A stretch of 64,000 nt of DNA, from positions 1 through 64,000 of the forward strand of contig JAEWGO010000007.1 in assembly GCA_023388255.1 (NCBI GenBank). Direction: 5' to 3'. The position numbers were made by a program, and so were the translations under genes. Below the pieces are notes generated by a model that had not been told where the DNA came from, did not search any database, and saw only the letters and a list, made by a program, of their open reading frames with translations. Positions 53,068 to 61,171 of this stretch are shown piece by piece. The DNA is from Pseudomonadota bacterium (GTDB lineage Bacteria; Pseudomonadota; Gammaproteobacteria; Xanthomonadales; Rhodanobacteraceae). Each line of letters begins with the position of its first letter. The first letter of the stretch is position 1.

Positions 53068-53261
53068 GTCGTAGCCGGCACCGTTTGAGAAAGAATGCGA
53101 TCGAGCCTGAACGGCGGCCATCGACAAGCAAAAAACGTTGTTGTAATAATGGCGTTAAGGTCGCGGGGGCATCCGAGCGCGATCCGGCCTGCCGAACCGA
53201 TCCGGCATCCATCGTTTCCAAACCGCATCCTTCCCGGGTTCAACCCTACGGAGAGTTCCGA

Positions 53262-56165
53262 ATGGCTACACATCGCACACTGCTTGGAAGACCGGCGCGC
53301 AACGCTTTGTTCGTAGGCATTTCGGCTGCCGTCGCCGCGCAGGCGGCTCCCGCAATGGCGCAGGACGCCATGCAGGGCGACTCGTCGCAGCAGCGGTTGG
53401 GCACGGTAGTCGTCACTGGTTCGCGCATTCGCCGCGTGGACATGGAAACATCCAATCCGGTGGTGACCATTGGCCGCGAAGCGATTCAGAAAAGTGGCAA
53501 GCTCACCGTTGGCGACCTTGTGCAGGAATTGCCTGCTATCGCAGGAAACGCGAGCAATCCGCAGGTCAACAACAGCGGCGGCGATGGCGGTTCATATGTG
53601 TCGCTGCGCGGTCTCGGCAGCAACCGCACCCTTGTGCTCATCAATGGTCGTCGCTCGATCACCGGCGACGTCAACTCGATCCCCTCGAATATCGTCGAGC
53701 GAATCGAAATCCTCAAGGACGGCGCATCGTCGGTGTATGGCTCCGATGCGATCGGCGGCGTGGTCAACTTCATCCTGCGCAAGGACTACAACGGCGCGGA
53801 GTTCACGGCCGACTATGGTCAGACGGATCACGACGATGGCAAACGCCAGGGCACCAGCCTTACGGTCGGTCATACGACCGACAAGGGCAGCATCATGGCC
53901 GGCATCAACTACAACAAGTTCGATTCGGTCTCGTCCGGCAATCGCGATTTTTCCAAGTACGCGCAGTATTTCAGCAGCGGAGCGGTGGCATCGGTGCCGG
54001 GTTCCTCGCGCACCCCGACCGGTCGCATCTACGTGCCGGCGGATCTGTATCCGAACAGCGGATGCAGCGCCGATTCGAACGGCAACATCAGTTTGACGCT
54101 CAACAATCCTGCAGGCGGCGGAGCGGCCGGTGACTATCGTTGCTACAAGTCGTCCGACGCCTACAATTACCAGGCGGTCAACTTGCTCTTGACGCCACAG
54201 GAGCGTACCGGCCTGTTCGTGGTCGGCAACTACCAGTTGACCGAGGGCGTGCAAATCTACCTCGATGCATTCCACAACAAGACCGTGTCCAACTTCGCGA
54301 TTGCGCCGTTGCCGTTCGATGCGCGCGGCGATGGCGTGGAGATTGCCGCGGACAACTACTACAACCCCTTCGGCGTGGCGTTCGGTCCGGGTGACGGCAA
54401 TACTGCCGATCAGCAGTTCCTGTCCCGCTTCACCTCGCTTGGCCAGCGTCGCGGTTACTACTCGACGACGGTCGACCAGGCAGCGCTCGGATTCAAGGGC
54501 GCCTTCGGCGACTCCAGCTGGCAATGGGACGTCGGCTACATCTACGGCAATTACAACCAGCCGAACTATTCCAAGGGCTATGTCTACTATGCCGGGTTGC
54601 GCGAGGCGCTTGGCCCGTCGTTCCTGGATCCGGCCACCAATCAAGTCACCTGCGGCACGCCGAGCCAGCCGATCGCCAACTGCACGCCTCTGAACATCTT
54701 CAACATCAACGACCCGCAGACCATCGCGACATTGCAGAAGTATTCGGACACGCCGCATTACGACACGCGCCGCATGTTGCGTTCCGTCGAGGCCAACGCC
54801 AGCGGCAATCTGCTCGACCTGCCGGCCGGGACGATGAGCCTGGCGGTAGGTGCCGCCTATCGCAAGGAAAGCCAGACCAACGATGTCGACTTCAACGCGA
54901 TTGCCGACTCGAGCGGCAACTGCGCGATCTCGCAGGAAGCCTGCTCGTCGCCGTTGTCCGGCGGTTTCAACGTCAAGGAACTCTACGGCGAGCTGTTCAT
55001 TCCGTTGCTGAAGGACGCGCCGTTCGCGCAGGCCCTGAACCTCACCATCGGCACTCGCTACTCGAAGTTCAGTAACGTCGGCAACACGACCAACAGCAAG
55101 ATCGCGATCGAATGGCGTCCGATCGAAGACCTGATGCTGCGTGGCACCGTGTCCGAAGTGTTCCGCGCGCCGAGCCTCACCGAGCTCTATCAGGGCTACA
55201 AGGGTGACGCGCCGGTCTTCCACGATCCGTGCATCGGCGCCGACATCACCGGACACAACAATGCGTGCGAGAACGTTCCTCCGGGGTTCGCCGGCACCGG
55301 TCTCAGCCAGAGCACCGGCGTCATTACCGGAGCGGTGATTTCCGGCATTCAGCTCAAGCCGGAGTATGGTCGTTCGTACGACTTCGGCGTGGTCTACGAC
55401 CCGCACTGGATCGAAGGCCTGTCGTTGAACGCCGACTACTGGCGCATCAACCTGAACGACACGATCATCAACGTCAACGCGCAAACCGTCGCGAACATCT
55501 GCTTCGCCGACAACTCCAGCGACTTCTGCCGCTTCATCCATCGTTATTCGGACGGCAACATCCGTTACATCACCGAGCCGACGGCGAATCTCGGCACGCT
55601 GAATGCGAGCGGTGTCGACTTCGGCTTCCGCTACGCAATTCCGGAAACGCCGATCGGCAAGTTCCTGCTCACGTTCGACAGCACGTACTACATCCGTTAC
55701 GACAACACCATCAACAATCAGCTGCCGACGTTGCACGTCGCCGGGCACTACGACAACCAGTACGGCAATTTCGCCCGCTGGCGCGCGCTGGCGGGCATCA
55801 ACTGGCAGGAGGGTCCGTTCGACGCATCCTGGCGCATCAATTATGTCGGCCGCATCTCGCTCGGCAGCGAAGATCCGAGCCAGAACACGTCCGCCGATGC
55901 CTGCTACCTCAACCCCGAGTGCGATGTTGGCCCGTGGACGGACACGCCAACCCGTCTGCACTACGGCGCCTACGCGTATCACAGCGTCAGTTTCGGCTAC
56001 AACCTCGAAGCGATGAAGACGCGCTTCGAGGTCGGCGTCGACAATCTGTTCGACAAGCAGCCACCGATTCTGTACCAGAACAACGTGCTCAATGCGAACA
56101 CCGACGTAAGCACCTACAACACGGTCGGTCGCTTCTTCTGGGGCCGCGTGAGCGTGAAGTTCTAG
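53262..56165 (+). CDS. TonB-dependent receptor (second of a pair)
   Basis: 967 residues, clearly a paralogue of the preceding receptor. Signal peptide to about residue 34 (AAVAAQAAPAMAQ), then GTVVVTGSRIRRVDMETSNPVVTIGRE, LRGLGSNRTLVLINGRRS, VYGSDAIGGVVNFILRKDYNGAEF. The barrel ends in RVSVKF with terminal Phe. The two share plug sequence and strand layout but differ in loops, as expected for different ligands. The start at 53262 has GGAGAG upstream; the frame open to 52863 lies within the first receptor and is not coding. Its leader has an A/T-rich promoter-like stretch near 53130. Confidence 0.93.
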   Translation: MATHRTLLGRPARNALFVGISAAVAAQAAPAMAQDAMQGDSSQQRLGTVVVTGSRIRRVDMETSNPVVTIGREAIQKSGKLTVGDLVQELPAIAGNASNPQVNNSGGDGGSYVSLRGLGSNRTLVLINGRRSITGDVNSIPSNIVERIEILKDGASSVYGSDAIGGVVNFILRKDYNGAEFTADYGQTDHDDGKRQGTSLTVGHTTDKGSIMAGINYNKFDSVSSGNRDFSKYAQYFSSGAVASVPGSSRTPTGRIYVPADLYPNSGCSADSNGNISLTLNNPAGGGAAGDYRCYKSSDAYNYQAVNLLLTPQERTGLFVVGNYQLTEGVQIYLDAFHNKTVSNFAIAPLPFDARGDGVEIAADNYYNPFGVAFGPGDGNTADQQFLSRFTSLGQRRGYYSTTVDQAALGFKGAFGDSSWQWDVGYIYGNYNQPNYSKGYVYYAGLREALGPSFLDPATNQVTCGTPSQPIANCTPLNIFNINDPQTIATLQKYSDTPHYDTRRMLRSVEANASGNLLDLPAGTMSLAVGAAYRKESQTNDVDFNAIADSSGNCAISQEACSSPLSGGFNVKELYGELFIPLLKDAPFAQALNLTIGTRYSKFSNVGNTTNSKIAIEWRPIEDLMLRGTVSEVFRAPSLTELYQGYKGDAPVFHDPCIGADITGHNNACENVPPGFAGTGLSQSTGVITGAVISGIQLKPEYGRSYDFGVVYDPHWIEGLSLNADYWRINLNDTIINVNAQTVANICFADNSSDFCRFIHRYSDGNIRYITEPTANLGTLNASGVDFGFRYAIPETPIGKFLLTFDSTYYIRYDNTINNQLPTLHVAGHYDNQYGNFARWRALAGINWQEGPFDASWRINYVGRISLGSEDPSQNTSADACYLNPECDVGPWTDTPTRLHYGAYAYHSVSFGYNLEAMKTRFEVGVDNLFDKQPPILYQNNVLNANTDVSTYNTVGRFFWGRVSVKF

Positions 56166-56186
56166 GACTGAGTGATGCATTGAGCC

Positions 56187-56220
56187 GAAGCCGTGCGGCT
56201 CGCTCCGCACGGCTTCTTCT
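56187..56220 (+). terminator. Intrinsic terminator after the second receptor
   Basis: A perfect 12-bp stem (GAAGCCGTGCGG/CCGCACGGCTTC) with a six-base loop and a T-rich tail (TTCTTT), 22 bases after the stop. Confidence 0.8.
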
Positions 56221-56351
56221 TTCGTGATCGTCGCCGCCCAACCCTGCATCTTGGCTGCTTCGCTCGATCCGGAAGACAAGCGTCTTCGGCACGACCATCC
56301 GCGGTCATCGATGGTCGCGCATTCCACTTCCAGCTCGACGGTCCTCGTGCG

Positions 56352-58184
56352 ATGAACGAATCCGCTGCAGTCTTGCGGTCCATCGTCGACGCGCTGCAGT
56401 CCGGCCGACCGGCAGCCGCCGAACAGCTCGCGCGCGAGATGTTGCTGCGCACCCCCGGGCACGAGTCCGCGCTGACGCTGCTCGGCATGAGCCTGCATGC
56501 GCAAGCGGCCGTCGCGCAGGCGGCGGACATCTACCGCGAACTGACGGTTCGCTATCCCGGCAGCCGCGGGCATTGGAGCAACCTTGCGACGATGTTGCGC
56601 GAATGCGGTCGTCTCGACGATGCGGAATCCGCATATCGGCACGCGTTGCACCTGGCACCTCCGGATGCGACGTTGTGTTTCAACCTGGGCCTGCTGCTGA
56701 CCCAGAAAGGCGAACTGGCCGACAGTCGCGACTTTCTGCTGGAGGCACACCGGCTCGATCCCGCATCGAGCGAGATCCGCATCCACGCCGCGCTGGCGTG
56801 CTACGAATGCGGCGACAACACGGTAGCGCAACGCCTGCTCGATGGCTGGCAGGATTGGCGCGGCGTCGCCGCCGAAAGCGAGCTCGACCTCGGCTGGATC
56901 CTCGGCCTGCTCGGCCATGTCGATGCGGCCGAGACGCTTCTGCGGCGCGCGGCCACGCGCGAATCCGATCAGCTTCACGCGCGGGCGCGTCTGGCGATGC
57001 TGTTCGAGCGCAGCAACCGACTCGGCGAAGCGCGTGCATTGCTCGCCGGAATGCCGGCTGCCGCTCAGATACGCGAATCCGGCCTGCGCAACGACGTCGT
57101 CAGCGCGCATGCTGCGCTGCTCGCGCGCGAAGGCGACGCGGCCATGCTGCCCAGCGGAATCGGAGAGTTGCTCGATGCGCAGCCCGCCGCCGCAGTGCGT
57201 GCGAACCTGCTGTTCCTGCAGGCGCGTGCATATGACCGACTGCACGATGCCGACGGCGCGATGAGCGCGCTGCACGAGGCACACGCGCTCCAGTTCGAGG
57301 CAATGGCCAAGCTGGAGCCGATGCTCGCCGCAGGCGGCGTCGAACCACTGATGCGCGCCGCGAAAAATCTCGATGCCGAGCGCTTCCAAGCCTGGCCAGA
57401 GCACGTCGCGCCGCTCGCGCAAACATCGCCCATCTTCATCGTGGGTTTCCCGCGTTCCGGCACGACCATGCTGGAACAGATGCTCGATGCGCACCCGGCG
57501 CTCGGTTCGATGGACGAGCGCGCGTTCCTGCAGGATCTCATCGATCGCATGGAAAGCCGGGGGCTTCGCTATCCGGACGATCTTGGCCGCCTCGACGAGG
57601 CGCAATGCGAGGCGTTGCGCGCGCTCTATTGGCGCCTGGTGGCCGATACCGGTCGATTGCAGCCGGGCCGACGTCTCGTCGACAAGAACCCGCTGAACCT
57701 GTTGCGCCTGCCGATCATCATGCGGCTGTTTCCGCAGGCGCCGATAGTGCTGGCGTTGCGCCATCCTTGCGACGTGCTGCTGAGCTGCTACATGCAGAAC
57801 TTCCGCTCGCCCGCTTTCGCGTTGATCTGCGCGTCGCTGGACAGCCTTGCACGTGGCTACGTCAATGCGATGCGTTTCTGGATCCGCCACGCGCAGCTGA
57901 TGCAGCCGCGCATGCTCGTGCTGCGCTACGAAGACCTGCTCGACGACTTCCCCGGCCACGTCGATCGCTTGGCGGCCTTTCTCGGACTGGACGATGCGTC
58001 GCCGATGCTGCACTTTCACGAGCATGCGAGCCGCAAGTCTTTTATCAGCACGCCGAGCTACACGCAGGTCGTGCGTCCGCCGAGCAAGTCCGCGATCGGG
58101 CGCTGGCATGCGTACGAGCGCTGGTTCGAACCGGTCCTGCCGACCCTGCGGCCGATCATCGGGCACTGGGGCTATGCGGAGTAG
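56352..58184 (+). CDS. TPR-sulfotransferase
   Basis: 610 residues. The first ~330 form tetratricopeptide repeats (SNLATMLRECGRLDDAESAYRHALHLAP, CFNLGLLLTQKGELADSRDFLLEAHRLDP and further pairs). The sulfotransferase domain begins near 355: PAPS loop PRSGTT at 367-372 (IFIVGFPRSGTTMLEQMLDAHP), then the 3'-phosphate motif LRHPCDVLLSCYMQNF and RYEDLLDDFPGHVDRLAAFLGL. The closest named enzymes are tyrosylprotein sulfotransferases. It is followed after nine bases by the oxygenase gene, with which it forms a two-gene unit behind the TonB receptors. No recognised substrate peptide gene is nearby. Confidence 0.88.
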   Translation: MNESAAVLRSIVDALQSGRPAAAEQLAREMLLRTPGHESALTLLGMSLHAQAAVAQAADIYRELTVRYPGSRGHWSNLATMLRECGRLDDAESAYRHALHLAPPDATLCFNLGLLLTQKGELADSRDFLLEAHRLDPASSEIRIHAALACYECGDNTVAQRLLDGWQDWRGVAAESELDLGWILGLLGHVDAAETLLRRAATRESDQLHARARLAMLFERSNRLGEARALLAGMPAAAQIRESGLRNDVVSAHAALLAREGDAAMLPSGIGELLDAQPAAAVRANLLFLQARAYDRLHDADGAMSALHEAHALQFEAMAKLEPMLAAGGVEPLMRAAKNLDAERFQAWPEHVAPLAQTSPIFIVGFPRSGTTMLEQMLDAHPALGSMDERAFLQDLIDRMESRGLRYPDDLGRLDEAQCEALRALYWRLVADTGRLQPGRRLVDKNPLNLLRLPIIMRLFPQAPIVLALRHPCDVLLSCYMQNFRSPAFALICASLDSLARGYVNAMRFWIRHAQLMQPRMLVLRYEDLLDDFPGHVDRLAAFLGLDDASPMLHFHEHASRKSFISTPSYTQVVRPPSKSAIGRWHAYERWFEPVLPTLRPIIGHWGYAE

Positions 58185-58193
58185 GGCGCCGCG

Positions 58194-58781
58194 ATGAGCG
58201 AACCGCGCAACGCGTCAGTCGGGCCGCCGCTGAGTACCTGCGTGCAGGTGTTCGATGACGCGCTGGCGCCGGCGTTCTGCAAGCAGATGATCGAATCGTT
58301 CAATACCTTCGAACGCTTCCACGTCGCGAACGGACGCGGCCATCGTGCCGGACTGGAAGAGAGCGCCTGGCACGAACTCAACATCACGCCGATCTCGGAC
58401 GAGGCGTTCCGCGGTTTCTTCATCCGCGAGATGGACGTCCACCTTGCGCGCTACAACGAGCGCGTCGGTCTGACGATCCCGATTCCGTGGCGGCCGAAAA
58501 TCGACGATCTGTGCATCAAGCGCTACCGCGCGAGCGCCGGCGAGCGCTTCCAGCCGCACTTCGATGCACTCGACGAGAAAGCCGGGCGCTATCTCGTGTT
58601 CCTGTGGTACCTCAACGATGTCGAAGACGGCGGCGAAACCGAGTTCTGCAATCTCGGCCTGCGCGTGCAGGCGCGCGCGGGACGCCTGCTGATGTTTCCG
58701 CCGTACTGGATGTTCCAGCACGCCGGGCTCGTGCCGCGCTCGAACGACAAGTACATCATCTCGACGTACCTGATGTTCTGA
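58194..58781 (+). CDS. 2OG-Fe(II) oxygenase (prolyl 4-hydroxylase-like)
   Basis: 195 residues, a double-stranded beta-helix enzyme. Iron ligands are H122 and D124 (FQPHFDALDE) and H176 (FQHAGLVPRSNDKYIIS), with a basic residue (K186) placed to bind 2-oxoglutarate. WYLNDVEDGGETEF is also typical of the family. It should hydroxylate a peptide or small molecule in the cytoplasm. The start lies nine bases after the stop of the TPR-sulfotransferase, so the two are probably co-translated and may modify the same substrate (inference). Confidence 0.9.
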   Translation: MSEPRNASVGPPLSTCVQVFDDALAPAFCKQMIESFNTFERFHVANGRGHRAGLEESAWHELNITPISDEAFRGFFIREMDVHLARYNERVGLTIPIPWRPKIDDLCIKRYRASAGERFQPHFDALDEKAGRYLVFLWYLNDVEDGGETEFCNLGLRVQARAGRLLMFPPYWMFQHAGLVPRSNDKYIISTYLMF

Positions 58782-58810
58782 GAGGCCACGCCGATCCCGG
58801 CGCGAGCGGC

Positions 58811-59914
58811 TCAGAAACTGTTGACGTCGAACGCCTCGTGCATCGGCACGTCGGCGCCTTCGGCGAGGCGTATCTTGAGGGCGAGGCCGTCACGCGAATC
58901 GGCGTGGTTGAGCGCCTCGTCCAGCTCGATCCTGCCTTCCTTGTAGAGCGCATACAGCGACTGGTCGAACGTCTGCATGCCATCCTGCAGGCTGCGGTCC
59001 ATCGCTTCCTTGACTTCATGGATCTGCCCGCGGCGCAGCAGGTCGCGAATGTGCGGCGTGTTGATCAGCACCTCGACCGCAGGCAGGCGATGCCCGTCCT
59101 TGCCCATCACGAGGCGTTGGCTGATGACCGCCTTCAGGTTCAGCGCGACGTTCATCAGGATGTTCTTGTGCGCGGCCTCCGGAAAGAAGTTCAGGATGCG
59201 CTCGATGGTCTGATCGGCGTTGTTCGAGTGCAGAGTCGCAAGACACAGGTGGCCGGTCTCAGAGAACGTGATCGCGGCTTCCATCGTGTCGGCGTCGCGG
59301 ATCTCGCCGATCAGGATCACGTCCGGCGCTTCGCGCATCGCGTTCTTGAGTGCGGCGTGATAGCTGTGCGTGTCGAGGCCGACTTCGCGTTGGTTGACCA
59401 CCGACTTCTTGTGCCGGTACAGATACTCGATCGGGTCCTCGATCGTCAGGATGTGCCCGGCCGTGTTCGCGTTGCGGTGGTCGATCATCGATGCCAGCGT
59501 GGTCGACTTGCCCGAACCCGTCGCGCCGACCAGCAGCACGAGGCCGCGCGGCTCCATGATGATGTTTTTGAACAACTGCGGCAGGCGCAGCTGCTCGATC
59601 GTCGGGATCTCGCTCTTGATCGCGCGGATCACCATGCCGACTTCGCCGCGCTGCTTGAACACGTTGATGCGGAAACGGCCGGCCTCCTTCACTGCGATCG
59701 CCATGTTCAATTCGAGGTTCTTCTCGAACTGCGGCACCTGCCCCTCGTCCATCAGCGAGTAGGCGATCTTCTTGACCATGCCGCTCGGCATGCCGGTGTT
59801 GCCGAGCGGATACAGCTTGCCTTCGACCTTGATGTTCACCGGCGCGCCGGTGGTCAGGAACATGTCCGACGCACCTTTTTCGGTCATCAACTTGAGGAAA
59901 TAGCCGATATCCAT
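58811..59914 (-). CDS. pilU: Type IV pilus retraction ATPase PilU
   Basis: Cytoplasmic hexameric motor for pilus retraction. 367 residues. Walker A GATGSGKST at 130-138, Asp box LTIEDPIEYLY, Walker B VILIGEIRDADT and His box LCLATLHSNNA are all intact. The opening MDIGYFLKLMTEKGASDMFLTTGAPVNIKVEG and the acidic C-terminal extension point to PilU rather than PilT. No pilT is adjacent in this window, and the gene is divergent from the lipoprotein gene. A longer frame to 60211 is unsupported. Confidence 0.93.
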   Translation of the reverse strand: MDIGYFLKLMTEKGASDMFLTTGAPVNIKVEGKLYPLGNTGMPSGMVKKIAYSLMDEGQVPQFEKNLELNMAIAVKEAGRFRINVFKQRGEVGMVIRAIKSEIPTIEQLRLPQLFKNIIMEPRGLVLLVGATGSGKSTTLASMIDHRNANTAGHILTIEDPIEYLYRHKKSVVNQREVGLDTHSYHAALKNAMREAPDVILIGEIRDADTMEAAITFSETGHLCLATLHSNNADQTIERILNFFPEAAHKNILMNVALNLKAVISQRLVMGKDGHRLPAVEVLINTPHIRDLLRRGQIHEVKEAMDRSLQDGMQTFDQSLYALYKEGRIELDEALNHADSRDGLALKIRLAEGADVPMHEAFDVNSF

Positions 59915-60050
59915 CGTCGTTCTCGCTACTGTTGTGAACGCGCGGCGCCGCTCGCCGGGAGCGCTGCCATGCATCGAAGATTGCCAAACCGGTCGCCGCC
60001 TTCCCACAATACGACCCAGATCGATTATCGCCTGAGCGACCGCCAGCCTT

Positions 60051-60440
60051 ATGACACCAAGCCACGGAAAAATCCATGCATTGATCGCGGTTCTCGCCGC
60101 GCTGGCCCTGCAGGCCTGCAGCCCGACCAAGCCGCCGGTGCAGGAGCTGGATGCGGCCTCGCGCGCGCTGTCCGCGGCGAGCACCGCCGAGGCGCCGCTG
60201 TACGCGCCCAATGAGTATCGCAGCGCCGGCCAGCGCTACGACCAGGCGCAAGCCGCCGAGGCACGCCAGGACTACGACGTGGCTGCGCAACTGGCGGCGG
60301 AATCCTCGGTCGACAGCGAGCTTGCCAGTGCGAAGGCACGCCTCGGCAAGACGCGTCAGACCGTGCAGAAGCTCAAGCAGGACAATGCAAACCTCGACAA
60401 CGACCTGAATGCGCATCCGGCGCCGGAGGACCAGCCGTGA
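60051..60440 (+). CDS. DUF4398-type lipoprotein
   Basis: 129 residues with a lipoprotein signal (IAVLAALALQAC, lipidated Cys at about 23). The mature part is helical (APNEYRSAGQRYDQAQAAEARQDYDVAAQLAAESSVDSELASAKARLG), matching the DUF4398 family of envelope lipoproteins, and ends with a short coiled coil. Its stop overlaps the GTG start of the next gene by four bases, so the pair is translationally coupled. The role is unknown, probably in the cell envelope. Confidence 0.82.
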   Translation: MTPSHGKIHALIAVLAALALQACSPTKPPVQELDAASRALSAASTAEAPLYAPNEYRSAGQRYDQAQAAEARQDYDVAAQLAAESSVDSELASAKARLGKTRQTVQKLKQDNANLDNDLNAHPAPEDQP

Positions 60441-61099
60441 GCCGTTCAAACCTGTTCTCCCGCGTTGCCGCCGGATTCGTGCTGACGTTCGGATTGTTCG
60501 TTGCCGGCAACGCATTCGCGCGTGACGAGGAATACGACCGTCTGTCCGGTCAGCTCGATCAGCTCAGCTCCGACCCGGTGCTCGGCCAACGCGCGACCGT
60601 GCAGATGGATCGCGCCCGCGCCGCGCTGGTGCAGTTGAAGGAAGCCAAGCGCCGCGAGCGCGCGCATCGCGCCTACATCGCCGGTCAACGCATCGAAATC
60701 GCGCGTGCTTCCGCCGAGGCCGAATACCTCACCGATCAGCGCAACGCGTTGCAGCAGGAGAACGATCGCCTGCAGCTCGCGATCGCGCGTCGCGACGCGG
60801 CGCAAGCGCGTGCCGAACTCGAACGCCAGCGCCTGCAATCGCAGATCCGTGCGGAGGAAGCCGAGCGCGCCCAGCGCGACGCCGAAGCCGCCCGCGCCGA
60901 GGGCGAGCAAGCCGCGCAAGCCGCCGAGGCAGCCCGCGCCGAAGTCGCGCAGGCGAAGCGCATGGCTGCGGCGCAGGCCAAGGCCAGCGCGCTGGCGAAG
61001 AAGGAAGCCGAATTGGAGGCAGCGCTCAATGGTGGCGCGAAACCGAAACCGGCGGCGCCAAAGCCGAAACCCAAGCCCGCGGCTGCGAAGAAGAAATGA
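60437..61099 (+). CDS. Periplasmic coiled-coil protein
   Basis: 220 residues, start GTG overlapping the upstream stop (GTGA). A signal peptide (SRVAAGFVLTFGLFVAGNAFA) is followed by a continuous helical, charged region (about 30-190) with heptad-like spacing and an alanine/glutamate-rich stretch (RAEEAERAQRDAEAARAEGEQAAQAAEAARAEV). A Lys/Pro-rich tail (GGAKPKPAAPKPKPKPAAAKKK) ends it. In other genomes DUF4398 lipoproteins are often followed by an OmpA-domain protein; here the OmpA domain is absent and the Lys/Pro tail stands in its place. The function is unknown. Confidence 0.75.
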   Translation: MSRSNLFSRVAAGFVLTFGLFVAGNAFARDEEYDRLSGQLDQLSSDPVLGQRATVQMDRARAALVQLKEAKRRERAHRAYIAGQRIEIARASAEAEYLTDQRNALQQENDRLQLAIARRDAAQARAELERQRLQSQIRAEEAERAQRDAEAARAEGEQAAQAAEAARAEVAQAKRMAAAQAKASALAKKEAELEAALNGGAKPKPAAPKPKPKPAAAKKK

Positions 61100-61126
61100 G
61101 GTAGCGCGGCATCCCATGGAGCGCAC

Positions 61127-61158
61127 TGGCGGCACACGGTGAGCCCGTGTCGCCGCCG
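61127..61158 (-). terminator. Imperfect hairpin between convergent genes
   Basis: GGCGGCACACGG and CCGTGTCGCCGCC can pair with one bulge around a short loop. It lies between the coiled-coil gene and the FG-GAP protein gene, whose stops face each other. There is no T-run. Confidence 0.35.
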
Positions 61159-61171
61159 CTGAACCCGGGGC

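Noticed and set aside
53592..58166. A 1524-residue open frame on the reverse strand opposite the second TonB receptor and the TPR-sulfotransferase
   Set aside because: It is the antisense shadow of two well-supported genes. Its composition (rich in R, H, V, D, A) and lack of any family motif are what high-GC shadow frames look like.
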